A DNA stretch of 64,000 bases from Streptococcus suis (GCF_019856455.1 NZ_CP082205.1:930001-994000), one strand, 5' to 3'. Positions 1 to 9,904 are shown, counted from the stretch's first letter. Made by a program: numbers and translations. Notes: generated by a model not told the origin, from the sequence alone.

Positions 1-687
1 GGCTTTGCAGCTGGCGTTATGATTGCGGCTTCTTTTTGGTCTTTATTAGCCCCATCGATTGAGTATGCTGAAAGTTCATACGGCAATCTGGCTTGGATAC
101 CAGCAGCAGTAGGTTTTGCAGCAGGTGGTATTTTTTTACGCTTGGTAGATGCCTGGGTTCCGCATTTGCATTTGGGAAATGATAAAGATAAGGCAGAAGG
201 TGGTGGTGAGAAGGATAGAAAAAATCTATCAAAAACAGCCCTGCTCTTCTTAGCTATTACAATTCACAATATTCCTGAAGGCTTGGCGGTCGGTGTGACA
301 TTTGGTGCACTTGCTTCTAACTATAGTCCAGCAGCTTTTATCGGCGCAATCGGTCTTGCTATTGGGATTGGTATACAAAATATTCCTGAAGGGGCAGCCT
401 TGGCTATTCCAATTCGTACAGACGGCGCATCTAGGTGGAAAGCTTTTTACTGGGGATCAATGTCAGCAATTGTTGAGCCGATTGCAGCAGTCATCGGGGC
501 TTTTGCGGTCACCTTTATGACACCTGTTTTACCTTATGCCCTCTCCTTTGCGGCAGGAGCCATGATTTTTGTCGTCGTAGAAGAGCTCATTCCAGAATCG
601 CAGACAAACGGTAATACGGATATTGCAACTCTGGGCTTAATGGCTGGTTTTATCATCATGATGATTTTGGATGTTGCTCTAGGATAA
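1..687 (+). CDS. ZIP-family metal transporter (5' end outside window)
   Basis: Multi-pass membrane protein of the ZIP (ZupT/GufA-like) family, which moves zinc or other divalent metals into the cytoplasm. The frame is open from base 1 (GFAAGVM...), so the gene starts upstream and the Met at base 19 is probably internal. The family signatures HNIPEGLAVG and QNIPEGAALA are present; their His and Glu residues line the metal path. EELIPES lies near the C-terminus. A charged loop between helices (about residues 52-75, rich in K, D, E and G) matches the variable cytoplasmic loop of the family. A terminator follows directly. Metal specificity cannot be read from the sequence. Confidence 0.9.
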   Translation, partial: GFAAGVMIAASFWSLLAPSIEYAESSYGNLAWIPAAVGFAAGGIFLRLVDAWVPHLHLGNDKDKAEGGGEKDRKNLSKTALLFLAITIHNIPEGLAVGVTFGALASNYSPAAFIGAIGLAIGIGIQNIPEGAALAIPIRTDGASRWKAFYWGSMSAIVEPIAAVIGAFAVTFMTPVLPYALSFAAGAMIFVVVEELIPESQTNGNTDIATLGLMAGFIIMMILDVALG

Positions 688-693
688 TTTGTT

Positions 694-719
694 AAAGTCT
701 GTCGTCACAGGCTTTTTTC
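694..719 (+). terminator. Rho-independent terminator after ZIP transporter
   Basis: AAGTCTGT (695-702) pairs with ACAGGCTT (707-714), with one T-G pair and a CGTC loop, and a T run follows. It separates the transporter from the rml operon. Confidence 0.75.
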
Positions 720-721
720 TT

Positions 722-751
722 ATGACAATATCTTTAAAAATATGGTATAAT
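722..751 (+). promoter_or_regulatory. Promoter of the rml operon
   Basis: A -10 TATAAT lies at 746-751 and a -35-like ATGACA at 722-727, 18 bp apart. The rmlA start is 33 bp downstream, preceded by a GGGAAGG ribosome site. Confidence 0.65.
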
Positions 752-784
752 GAACTGATATTAATTTAGGGAAGGTACTCTTAT

Positions 785-1654
785 ATGAAAGGTATTATTC
801 TAGCAGGTGGTTCAGGTACACGCTTGTATCCTTTGACGCGCGCAGCTTCAAAACAGTTGATGCCAATTTACGATAAACCAATGATTTATTATCCATTGTC
901 AACATTGATGTTGGCTGGAATCAAAGATATTTTGATTATTTCAACTCCGCAAGATCTACCACGTTTTAAGGACATGCTTGGTGATGGTTCTGAATTGGGA
1001 ATTTCTCTCTCTTATGCTGAACAACCAAGTCCAGATGGTTTGGCGCAAGCCTTCATTATCGGTGAAGAATTTATCGGTGATGACAATGTGGCTTTGATTT
1101 TGGGGGATAACATCTATCATGGAAATGGTTTGACCAAGATGTTGCAACGGGCGGCTAGCAAAGAAAAAGGTGCGACAGTATTCGGTTACCAAGTGAAAGA
1201 TCCGGAACGTTTTGGTGTCGTAGAATTCGACGCAGACATGAATGCCATTTCTATCGAAGAAAAACCAGAGGTACCAAAATCAAACTTTGCAGTTACTGGT
1301 CTTTATTTCTATGACAATGATGTTGTGGAGATTGCGAAAAATATCAAGCCTTCACCTCGTGGCGAGTTGGAAATCACAGATGTCAACAAGGCTTACTTAG
1401 AACGCGGCGACTTGTCTGTTGAGCTTATGGGCCGTGGATTTGCCTGGTTGGACACTGGTACGCATGAAAGCCTCTTGGAAGCTGCACAGTACATCGAAAC
1501 GGTTCAACGTTTGCAAAACGTTCAAGTGGCTAACTTGGAAGAAATTGCTTACCGCATGGGCTACATTACAAAAGAACAAGTGCATGAATTGGCGCAGGCA
1601 CTTAAGAAAAATGAATACGGGCAATACTTGCTCCGTTTGATTGGAGAGGCCTAA
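785..1654 (+). CDS. rmlA: Glucose-1-phosphate thymidylyltransferase
   Basis: First enzyme of dTDP-L-rhamnose synthesis: glucose-1-phosphate plus dTTP gives dTDP-glucose in the cytoplasm. The N-terminal nucleotide-binding signature GGSGTRLYP is at residues 8-16, followed by a Lys in [11 protein letters not shown], and EEKPEVPKS lies mid-protein. At 289 residues it is the usual length for RmlA. It opens the rml gene set and its stop overlaps the rmlC start (TAATG), implying translational coupling. Its product feeds the rhamnan operon that begins at 12700. Confidence 0.97.
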   Translation: MKGIILAGGSGTRLYPLTRAASKQLMPIYDKPMIYYPLSTLMLAGIKDILIISTPQDLPRFKDMLGDGSELGISLSYAEQPSPDGLAQAFIIGEEFIGDDNVALILGDNIYHGNGLTKMLQRAASKEKGATVFGYQVKDPERFGVVEFDADMNAISIEEKPEVPKSNFAVTGLYFYDNDVVEIAKNIKPSPRGELEITDVNKAYLERGDLSVELMGRGFAWLDTGTHESLLEAAQYIETVQRLQNVQVANLEEIAYRMGYITKEQVHELAQALKKNEYGQYLLRLIGEA

Positions 1655-2247
1655 TGACAGAAAAATTTTTCGGTAAAACACCAGCAGCTCGCCCAGTTGA
1701 AGCTATTCCAGGAATGTTAGAATTTGACATTCCTGTTCATGGCGACAACCGTGGCTGGTTCAAGGAAAATTTCCAAAAGGAAAAAATGTTGCCTCTCGGC
1801 TTTCCTGAAAGCTTCTTTGCAGAAGGGAAATTGCAGAATAATGTTTCTTTCTCCCGCAAAAACGTTCTTCGTGGTCTTCACGCAGAGCCTTGGGATAAAT
1901 ACATTTCAGTAGCAGACGGCGGTAAGGTTTTGGGAACTTGGGTGGATCTACGTGAAGGCGAAACCTTCGGTAATACCTACCAAACCGTTATCGATGCTTC
2001 AAAAGGTATCTTCGTTCCGCGCGGAGTAGCCAATGGTTTCCAAGTCTTGTCAGATTTCGTGGCTTACAGTTACTTGGTCAACGACTACTGGGCTTTGGAG
2101 CTTAAGCCTAAGTATGCCTTCGTCAACTACGCTGACCCGAGCCTTGACATCCAGTGGGAAAACCTAGAAGAAGCAGAAGTTTCAGAAGCAGATAAAAATC
2201 ACCCACTCCTCAAAGACGTCAAGCCTTTGAGAAAAGAGGACCTCTAA
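1654..2247 (+). CDS. rmlC: dTDP-4-dehydrorhamnose 3,5-epimerase
   Basis: Cupin-fold epimerase that converts dTDP-4-keto-6-deoxyglucose to dTDP-4-keto-rhamnose. Visible family elements are RGWFKENF near residue 32, the RGLHAEPWDK segment with the catalytic His near residue 75, and the later FVPRGVANGFQVL and YLVNDYW segments. Length 197 residues, as in streptococcal homologues. The start overlaps the rmlA stop, and the stop overlaps the start of the next ORF (TAATG). Confidence 0.95.
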   Translation: MTEKFFGKTPAARPVEAIPGMLEFDIPVHGDNRGWFKENFQKEKMLPLGFPESFFAEGKLQNNVSFSRKNVLRGLHAEPWDKYISVADGGKVLGTWVDLREGETFGNTYQTVIDASKGIFVPRGVANGFQVLSDFVAYSYLVNDYWALELKPKYAFVNYADPSLDIQWENLEEAEVSEADKNHPLLKDVKPLRKEDL

Positions 2248-2732
2248 TGTTTCAAGCCTTTTTGGAAATAGCAGAGCAGTTAAACAAGTTAGGAATCACT
2301 CCCTTGTTAATGGGCTCAGTTGGTTTGGAAAGGCGCACAGGGAGGGACTGGCAGGCAGGAGATTTAGATATTCATGTTCCAAGTAATCCACGTGGCTGGG
2401 AAGCCCCAGACGATGAACGGATTTATCAGGTGGACGCCTTGATTTCTATGATGAACCAACTAGGCTATGTCCTTGTTGACCGTCATGAACATGAATTTCA
2501 TAAAGACGGCCTATCTGTTGAATTCGGAGGCCTACATTCACTGCCTGAATTTGCAGGTGTGGAATTAGACGAACTGGAAGAGCTGGAAACAGCAGGTGTT
2601 CGTTATTACCTACCGACACTTGAGCAATACCTGAAAATCTACCAAGCCTCTTCAAAAGATTCCTACCGAGCAGAAAATAACAATCAAAAAGACTTTGCGA
2701 AGATTGCTTACTTGAAAGAAGTATTGAAGTAG
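2247..2732 (+). CDS. Small nucleotidyltransferase-like protein in the rml operon
   Basis: A 161-residue protein, translationally coupled to rmlC, not one of the four standard rhamnose enzymes. The segment LLMGSVGLE followed about 15 residues later by GDLDIHVP resembles the G-S and D-x-D core of minimal nucleotidyltransferase-fold proteins, which would bind metal and nucleotide. I know of no assigned substrate. Its position suggests a role linked to rhamnose or nucleotide-sugar metabolism, but that is inference from context. A 188-bp gap with an inverted repeat separates it from rmlB. Function unproven. Confidence 0.7.
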   Translation: MFQAFLEIAEQLNKLGITPLLMGSVGLERRTGRDWQAGDLDIHVPSNPRGWEAPDDERIYQVDALISMMNQLGYVLVDRHEHEFHKDGLSVEFGGLHSLPEFAGVELDELEELETAGVRYYLPTLEQYLKIYQASSKDSYRAENNNQKDFAKIAYLKEVLK

Positions 2733-2771
2733 TCTGGTAATGTAAGAGGGCGAGCATTGCGAGCCAATAGC

Positions 2772-2890
2772 GATAGTTTCCGCCGTAGTGAAAATACATA
2801 ATCTTGCAGGGAATTTTTGAAACCTTAGGTTCAAAATTTAGCCATGAAACCGGAGGTTTGCTGGCGTCTCCACTGCCTAAGGAAACTATC
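2772..2890. repeat. Intergenic element bracketed by a 10-bp inverted repeat
   Basis: GATAGTTTCC at 2772-2781 is the exact reverse complement of GGAAACTATC at 2881-2890. The 99 bases between hold a second fold around 2807-2828 (TTTGAA...TTCAAA). It lies between the nucleotidyltransferase-like ORF and rmlB. It may be a small mobile repeat or a structured leader for rmlB; no coding sequence was seen. Confidence 0.4.
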
Positions 2891-2896
2891 AACTAA

Positions 2897-3967
<1,071 letters not shown>

Positions 3968-4021
3968 GACTATTAAAGGCTAGGGCTCTTGCTCAAGCCT
4001 TTCTTGAAATAAGGAGCAAAT

Positions 4022-4873
4022 ATGATTTTAATTACAGGTGCAAATGGTCAGTTGGGTACAGAATTGCGTTATCTCTTGGATGAGCGTGGTGTTGAGTATG
4101 TGGCCGCTGACGTAGCAGAAATGGATATCACGGATGCAGAGAAAGTAGATGCTTTCTTTGAAGATGTAAATCCAAGTGTTGTTTACCACTGTGCAGCCTA
4201 CACAGCAGTTGATATGGCTGAAGACGAGGGTAAGGAACTCAACTACAAGATTAACGTAACAGGTTCTGAGAATGTTGCCAAGGCAGCAGCCAAATACGAT
4301 GCGACCCTTGTCTATATCTCAACAGACTATGTCTTCAATGGTGATTTGCCAGTCGGTCAAGAGTGGCAAGTTGATGACCAGCCAGATCCACAATCTGAAT
4401 ATGGTTGTACCAAGCGCTTGGGTGAGGAAGCAGTTGAGAAATTTGCTGACAAATTCTACACTGTTCGTACAGCTTGGGTCTTTGGTAACTACGGTAAAAA
4501 CTTTGTTTTCACCATGCAAAATCTTGCGGAAACTCGCGATACTTTGACGGTTGTCAATGACCAACACGGTCGCCCAACTTGGACACGCACACTTGCGGAA
4601 TTCATGGTGCACTTGGTGGACACCAAGCAAGCATTTGGTTACTACCATTTGTCAAACGATGCAGCAGAAGATACGACTTGGTTTGACTTCGCGACGGAAA
4701 TCCTCAAGGATACCAACACCAAGGTATTGCCAGTGGATTCTAGCCAGTTCCCAGCCAAGGCAAAACGTCCATTCAACTCAACCATGAGCTTGGATAAGGC
4801 AAAGGCGACAGGTTTTGTCATCCCGACCTGGCAAGAAGCTTTGGAAGCATTCTATAAGCAAGAAAAGAAATAA
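4022..4873 (+). CDS. rmlD: dTDP-4-dehydrorhamnose reductase
   Basis: Last step of dTDP-L-rhamnose synthesis, an NAD(P)H-dependent reduction in the cytoplasm. The TGANGQLGTELR cofactor loop is near the N-terminus, STDYVFNGD is mid-protein, and the catalytic YGCTKRLGE provides YxxxK. Length 283 residues, as expected. An AAGGAG site precedes the ATG. The next gene follows 16 bases later with no terminator, so it may be co-transcribed. Confidence 0.96.
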   Translation: MILITGANGQLGTELRYLLDERGVEYVAADVAEMDITDAEKVDAFFEDVNPSVVYHCAAYTAVDMAEDEGKELNYKINVTGSENVAKAAAKYDATLVYISTDYVFNGDLPVGQEWQVDDQPDPQSEYGCTKRLGEEAVEKFADKFYTVRTAWVFGNYGKNFVFTMQNLAETRDTLTVVNDQHGRPTWTRTLAEFMVHLVDTKQAFGYYHLSNDAAEDTTWFDFATEILKDTNTKVLPVDSSQFPAKAKRPFNSTMSLDKAKATGFVIPTWQEALEAFYKQEKK

Positions 4874-4889
4874 TCTACAGGAGATGTGT

Positions 4890-5933
4890 ATGAAAAAGAA
4901 AGCGATTGTTAAGCCGTTGTTGACGTCAGCAATCCTTCTTGCTTTACTAGGAGGTGCTATATTACCGTACGGATCTGTTCCAGTTGTAGTAGCAGAGACA
5001 AGTCAAAGTACGACCTATCATTTAACTGATGATGAAAAAGTTGCCGTACGTGAATATATTCAAGCTAAAATGACTATCGATATGCAAGAATATAGATTGG
5101 CGTTTCTTGAGGGAATGATGGAAGAAATGGCTTCGGGTAGTGCTGAAGTTGCATGGGATGAAGAAATTGCAGACTTGAAGGCAAACTTAACAGCAGAGCA
5201 AGTTGTTGTTTTAGATGAACTCAAAGCAAATTTAATTGGTAACATAGCCCAACATTACCATTACTTATTTGAGACACTTACAGTCGCTGGAAAAAGTGGA
5301 AGAGAAGAAGCGACGGCTATAGTTTCTAAGTACGAGTCTGAAGATGATGCAAGTACTCCTGAAGCAGAATTGGCTGCATTAAAATACGCTAGAGAAGTTA
5401 TTGTTGAACTACTGAATAATGAGTCGGCAGCGATTGATACTTATATTGCTTATGCAGAAGCAAATGGACAAGAATTAGCTGGATTATTGGAAAGTGGAAA
5501 CTCTAATTTAGAATTTATTACATCTGCAACTATAGGATATGGTCAAGCTCTTGCAATTGCTTCGCAACCAAAATTTCCGTATGACTTTTCAGAAATGGAC
5601 CGACAGATTGCAGAACTAACTGCTAGTCTACAATCAAAAGTCGAGGATAAAAGTGCAGCTAATATTGAAAATACTGGGGCACAAACAAGTCAAAGCGTTA
5701 CAAATGACTCAAATGATTTGCAAGATGTTTCAGGTCAAGGGGACGGTCAGATTTCTGATGCAGCTACAGGAAAAGGCAGTATTTCCGAAGCAGGTCAGAA
5801 AAAGGTCATACCAAATGATAAAGCTAAAGTATTACCAAAAACCTCAGGGAAATCTGGTCTTCCACTAGCTGTGGTAGGACTCATAACAATTTTTGCTGGT
5901 TGGTTAGTGACAAAGAAGCAAGAAGAAAAATAG
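4890..5933 (+). CDS. Secreted, sortase-anchored helical surface protein
   Basis: Predicted 347-residue surface protein. The start at 4890 was chosen because GGAG ends six bases upstream and MKKKAIVKPLLTSAILLALL begins a typical signal peptide, ending near VVVAET. The mature part is acidic, rich in Ala, Glu and Leu, and probably mostly helical. A Ser/Gln/Gly/Asp-rich linker follows (about residues 245-310). The C-terminus carries a sorting signal: LPKTS, a hydrophobic stretch, then KKQEEK. The final Ser of LPKTS departs from the usual LPxTG Gly. No enzymatic domain was recognised. The gene lies directly after rmlD and before a wall hydrolase. Confidence 0.8.
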   Translation: MKKKAIVKPLLTSAILLALLGGAILPYGSVPVVVAETSQSTTYHLTDDEKVAVREYIQAKMTIDMQEYRLAFLEGMMEEMASGSAEVAWDEEIADLKANLTAEQVVVLDELKANLIGNIAQHYHYLFETLTVAGKSGREEATAIVSKYESEDDASTPEAELAALKYAREVIVELLNNESAAIDTYIAYAEANGQELAGLLESGNSNLEFITSATIGYGQALAIASQPKFPYDFSEMDRQIAELTASLQSKVEDKSAANIENTGAQTSQSVTNDSNDLQDVSGQGDGQISDAATGKGSISEAGQKKVIPNDKAKVLPKTSGKSGLPLAVVGLITIFAGWLVTKKQEEK

Positions 5934-6006
5934 AAGATAAGTGTAATTGCATCTATTTTGAGAAATATAGTTGTTTTTACATGTGAAATATATAAAGGAG
6001 ATATTT

Positions 6007-9000
6007 GTGAACAAAAGAACATTGTTATTTCTTTCTTTGTGTGCATCCGCTTTGAATGCTCAGCTTGTTCAAGCGGATATGGTAAATGCCCCATCTAGTC
6101 AAGTTTCTTCATCTCAGGTTGCTGAAACTGGCGGGCAGCTATCTGTCGTTGATGAGGCTGGTCAGATTAAAGCTATTCTATCGAACATTCAAGGGGAAAT
6201 TATTGGTGTTACAGCCCAGTTTAGCTCTGAAACAAATAGCGGCATTACTGTCACATTCTCAATGGATGAGCAGGGTAGATATGTAGCGGTTTTAGATCGG
6301 TCTGCATTTGCGGAGGAAGACCAAGTCTTTTCGCTGAAGTTAACAGCACAATTAACAGATGGAAGTTTTCAGACCTTATCAGATTATAGTTTCGAGTGGA
6401 AGAAGGATGTCGTAAGCGCGGCTGAGAAGCCTACTGCTTTGGATAATAGTGATGCAACTCCGTCTAAAATTGAGGAGAAAGCAACTTCGACTACTACAAG
6501 AACAACGGTTAATTCTAATTTGACAGCAGGTGCAACAAGCAGTACTTCGAATTTGCTGACAAGAAGTATTTCAGGAAGTTCGAATGGCTCTACAAGTGTT
6601 CCAAGTGCTCGAGTCAGTACAGCTTCCAGTTCGGTCAATGTTACACAACCTACAGGCACCATCACAATTGAAAATCGTAACGATTCCCAAGGTACCTTCG
6701 ATGTTCGTGTTACTAATGTTTCATCACCGAAAGATATAGCAAGTGTTGTTTTACCCACTTGGTCACAGACGGATGATTTACGTTGGTATGAAGCAAAGCG
6801 TCAAGCAGACGGAAGTTATAAATTAACTGTCAATAAGAAAGACCATAAGTATCGTACAGGTACCTACACGGTTCATCTATATTATAAGGATTCAAATGGT
6901 GGTTTGACAGGTGCAGGTGGTACAACGACTTATTTATCAGAAGCGAAGCCAACAGGTACCATCACAATTGAAAATCGTAACGATGCCCAAGGTACCTTCG
7001 ATGTTCGTGTTACTAATATTTCATCGCCGAAAGATATAGCAAGTGTTATTTTACCCACTTGGTCACAGACGGATGATTTACGTTGGTATGAAGCCACTCG
7101 TCAGTCAGATCGCAGCTATAAGTTAACTGTTAATAAGAAGGACCATAAGTATCGTACAGGTACCTACACGGTTCACTTATATTATAAGGACTCAAGTGGT
7201 GGTCTGACAGGTGCAGGTGGTACAACGACTCATTTATCAGAAGTGAATCCGACAGGTACCATCACAATTGAAAATCGTAACGATGCCCAAGGTACCTTCG
7301 ATGTTCGTGTTACTAATGTTTCATCGCCGAAAGATATAGTAAGTGTTATTTTACCGACTTGGTCACAGACGGATGATTTACGTTGGTATGAAGCCACTCG
7401 TCAGTCAGATGGCAGCTATAAGTTAACTGTTAATAAGAAGGACCATAAGTATCGTACAGGTACCTACACGGTTCACTTATATTATAAGGACTCAAGTGGT
7501 GGTCTGACAGGTGCAGGTGGTACAACGACTCATTTATCAGAAGTGAATCCGACAGGTACCATCACAATTGAAAATCGTAACGATGCCCAAGGTACCTTCG
7601 ATGTTCGTGTTACTAATGTTTCATCGCCGAAAGATATAGCAAGTGTTATTTTACCCACTTGGTCACAGACGGATGATTTACGTTGGTATGAAGCCACTCG
7701 TCAGTCAGATGGCAGTTATAAGTTAACTGTTAATAAGAAGGACCATAAGTATCGTACAGGTACCTACACGGTTCATCTATATTATAAGGATTCAAATGGT
7801 GGTTTGACAGGTGCAGGTGGTACAACGACTTATTTATCAGAAGCGAAGCCAACAGGCACCATCACAATTGAAAATCGTAACGATGCCCAAGGTACCTTCG
7901 ATGTTCGTGTTACTAATGTTTCATCGCCGAAAGATATAGCAAGTGTTATTTTACCTACTTGGTCACAGACGGATGATTTACGTTGGTATGAAGCAAAGCG
8001 TCAAGCAGACGGAAGTTATAAATTAACTGTCAATAAGAAGGATCATAAGTATCGTACAGGTACCTACACGGTTCATTTATATTATAAGGATTCAAATGGT
8101 GGTTTGACAGGTGCAGGTGGTACAACGACTCATTTATCAGAAGTGAAGCCAACAGGCACCATCACAATTGAAAATCGTAACGATGCTCAAGGCACCTTCG
8201 ATGTTCGTGTTACTAATGTTTCATCACCGAAAGATATAGCAAGTGTTCTCTTACCTACCTGGTCCCAGTCAGACGATATACGTTGGTATGAAGCCACTCG
8301 TCAGTCAGATGGCAGTTATAAGTTAACTGTTAATAAGAAGGACCATAAGTACCGTACAGGTACCTACACGGTTCATTTATATTATAAGGATTCAAATGGT
8401 GGTTTGACAGGTGCAGGTGGTACAACGACTCATTTATCAGAAGTGAAGCCAACAGGCACCATCACAATTGAAAATCGTAACGATGCTCAAGGCACCTTCG
8501 ATGTTCGTGTTACTAATGTTTCATCACCGAAAGATATAGCAAGTGTTCTCTTACCTATCTGGTCCCAGTCAGACGATATACGTTGGTATGAAGCCACTCG
8601 TCAGTCAGATGGCAGTTATAAGTTAACTGTTAATAAGAAGGACCATAAGTACCGTACAGGTACCTATACGGTTCACTTATATTATAAGGATTCAAATGGT
8701 GGTTTGACAGGTGCAGGTGGTACAACGACTCACTTATCAAATCCGTCGGCACAGCGATCCTACACAGTCTATATTGACCCAGGGCATGGAGGGCGAGACT
8801 CGGGCGCTTCTTACGGTGGCGTACATGAAAAAAATCTTGCATTGTCTGTTTCAAATAAGTTGCGTGAAAATCTCTTGCAATATGGAATCAATGTTTTGAT
8901 GACCCGTACAGGTGATTATGATGTAGACTTCAAAACAGAGAGGTCACGAATGACGAATGCAAGCAACGCAGACTTATTTATTAGTATCCATTTTAATGCG

Positions 9001-9366
9001 ACGGGAGCAGGAGTTTCGAATGCGACTGGTATCGAAACATACTGGTATCAATACGATCCGGAATACCAACCTAAAATTAATAAAGAAATGCATAATAACC
9101 CTACTCGTTTAGCTGAAAGTGAGATTTTAGCCAACAAGGTTCAGGAGAGTTTAATTAAAGAAACAGGTGCAGTTAACCGTGGCGTAAGAAGAGAAACTTT
9201 TGCAGTCCTTCGCGAGACAGCAATTCCTGCCATTCTAGTGGAGCTAGGATTTATGGATAATCCTTCGGAATTACAAGTTATCAAACAAGATTCTTATCAC
9301 ACTCGCCTTGCGAAAGCATTGGCACAAGGCGTAATGAATTGGTATGGTGCTGTTGAGGGAAAGTAG
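6007..9366 (+). CDS. Secreted N-acetylmuramoyl-L-alanine amidase with seven Bsp-like repeats
   Basis: Predicted wall hydrolase of 1119 residues cutting the MurNAc-L-Ala bond. GTG 6007 is chosen because AAGGAG lies six bases upstream and the protein then opens with a signal peptide (NKRTLLFLSLCASALNAQLVQA). A Ser/Thr-rich linker (about 130-215) leads to seven tandem repeats of 100 residues, each beginning PTGTITIENRND, resembling the GBS Bsp-like domain. The C-terminus is an Amidase_3 domain: IDPGHGG and HEKNLAL (zinc His and Glu), SIHFNA (zinc His) and ILVELGF (catalytic Glu). It stops at TAG 9364, right after the heptamer GGGAAAG. A glucosaminidase domain continues in the -1 frame. Confidence 0.92.
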   Translation: MNKRTLLFLSLCASALNAQLVQADMVNAPSSQVSSSQVAETGGQLSVVDEAGQIKAILSNIQGEIIGVTAQFSSETNSGITVTFSMDEQGRYVAVLDRSAFAEEDQVFSLKLTAQLTDGSFQTLSDYSFEWKKDVVSAAEKPTALDNSDATPSKIEEKATSTTTRTTVNSNLTAGATSSTSNLLTRSISGSSNGSTSVPSARVSTASSSVNVTQPTGTITIENRNDSQGTFDVRVTNVSSPKDIASVVLPTWSQTDDLRWYEAKRQADGSYKLTVNKKDHKYRTGTYTVHLYYKDSNGGLTGAGGTTTYLSEAKPTGTITIENRNDAQGTFDVRVTNISSPKDIASVILPTWSQTDDLRWYEATRQSDRSYKLTVNKKDHKYRTGTYTVHLYYKDSSGGLTGAGGTTTHLSEVNPTGTITIENRNDAQGTFDVRVTNVSSPKDIVSVILPTWSQTDDLRWYEATRQSDGSYKLTVNKKDHKYRTGTYTVHLYYKDSSGGLTGAGGTTTHLSEVNPTGTITIENRNDAQGTFDVRVTNVSSPKDIASVILPTWSQTDDLRWYEATRQSDGSYKLTVNKKDHKYRTGTYTVHLYYKDSNGGLTGAGGTTTYLSEAKPTGTITIENRNDAQGTFDVRVTNVSSPKDIASVILPTWSQTDDLRWYEAKRQADGSYKLTVNKKDHKYRTGTYTVHLYYKDSNGGLTGAGGTTTHLSEVKPTGTITIENRNDAQGTFDVRVTNVSSPKDIASVLLPTWSQSDDIRWYEATRQSDGSYKLTVNKKDHKYRTGTYTVHLYYKDSNGGLTGAGGTTTHLSEVKPTGTITIENRNDAQGTFDVRVTNVSSPKDIASVLLPIWSQSDDIRWYEATRQSDGSYKLTVNKKDHKYRTGTYTVHLYYKDSNGGLTGAGGTTTHLSNPSAQRSYTVYIDPGHGGRDSGASYGGVHEKNLALSVSNKLRENLLQYGINVLMTRTGDYDVDFKTERSRMTNASNADLFISIHFNATGAGVSNATGIETYWYQYDPEYQPKINKEMHNNPTRLAESEILANKVQESLIKETGAVNRGVRRETFAVLRETAIPAILVELGFMDNPSELQVIKQDSYHTRLAKALAQGVMNWYGAVEGK
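6649..8740 (+). repeat. Seven tandem 300-bp coding repeats
   Basis: Units of exactly 300 bp start near 6651, 6951, 7251, 7551, 7851, 8151 and 8451. Each encodes a 100-residue module with the ITIENRND, GTFDVRVTN, LRWYEA and KKDHKYRTGTYTVHLYYKD segments. Differences are few and patchy: K/N before PTG, KRQAD versus TRQSD, LPTWSQTDD versus LPTWSQSDD. This points to recent duplication and exchange between units, so unit number may vary between strains. Confidence 0.95.
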
Positions 9367-9446
9367 AAATTGCAGGTACAGGTATTGAAACAGGAAAACT
9401 TTCTAATGATCAAAAAAGTTTCATAGCTAATCTAGTACCTGCAATT
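9357..9446 (+). promoter_or_regulatory. Candidate programmed -1 frameshift element
   Basis: The amidase ends GAG GGA AAG TAG, so its last codons form the slippery heptamer G GGA AAG (9357-9363) in the correct phase, immediately before the stop. Four bases later a perfect 12-bp inverted repeat begins: AATTGCAGGTAC (9368-9379) pairs with GTACCTGCAATT (9435-9446). A second 6-bp stem, TGAAAC (9386-9391) with GTTTCA (9418-9423), lies inside. Slipping back one base gives ...EGK-VEIAGTGIETGK..., which runs straight into the glucosaminidase domain. The same heptamer serves the phage lambda G/GT frameshift. Confidence 0.7.
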
Positions 9447-9872
9447 GTGCAAAGTTCAAAAGCTAATTCTATCCTTTCGAGCGTCATGTTATCTCAAGCC
9501 ATCCTAGAAAGTGCATGGGGAACGTCATACTTGGCGACTCATGGGAATAATCTTTTTGGCATCAAAGCGGGTGCTGCATGGACGGGTGATACAATTGAAA
9601 TCATTACCAATGAATACCGTGATGGTGAGAAGAAGCAAGAAAAGCACTTGTTTAGAAAATATAATTCATGGAATGAAAGTGTAGCAGACTATGCTAAGTT
9701 CTTTACCTCTACTCCGTGGAGAATAAAAAATTACCAGAGTTTCAGAGAGGCAACTGATTATCAACAAGCGATTCTTGCGCTAAGACAATCAGGATATGCT
9801 ACTGATCCGAAATATGGTGAAAAATTACGATCAATTATCGAGAATTACAAGCTTTATCTTTTAGATAATTAA
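9366..9872 (+). CDS. Glucosaminidase domain, probably the -1 frame extension of the amidase
   Basis: Endo-beta-N-acetylglucosaminidase (Glucosaminidase/FlgJ-like) domain of about 168 codons. The catalytic Glu is in SQAILESAWG, followed by HGNNLFGIKA and a conserved YNSWNESVADYAKFF segment. The domain's first helix (SFIANLVPAIVQSS) is encoded upstream of the only nearby start, GTG 9447, and no signal peptide is present. Independent translation would therefore give a truncated, non-secreted protein. Frameshift fusion to the upstream amidase would give a bifunctional secreted autolysin of about 1286 residues. A simple one-base deletion in an ancestral fusion gene is the alternative. Confidence 0.75.
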   Translation, partial: EIAGTGIETGKLSNDQKSFIANLVPAIVQSSKANSILSSVMLSQAILESAWGTSYLATHGNNLFGIKAGAAWTGDTIEIITNEYRDGEKKQEKHLFRKYNSWNESVADYAKFFTSTPWRIKNYQSFREATDYQQAILALRQSGYATDPKYGEKLRSIIENYKLYLLDN

Positions 9873-9904
9873 GTTTTTTGCCCAGCCTCTTTTAGGGGAC
9901 AAAT

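Noticed and set aside
6384..6758. 124-residue minus-strand ORF
   Set aside because: Lies opposite the low-complexity Ser/Thr linker of the autolysin, with no ribosome site or recognisable domain.
6649..8740. CRISPR array or satellite repeat
   Set aside because: Units are 300 bp without spacers and keep an open reading frame.
9447..9872. GTG 9447 as the true start of a separate glucosaminidase
   Set aside because: It lies inside the domain, abuts the stem's 3' arm, has no ribosome site and gives no signal peptide.
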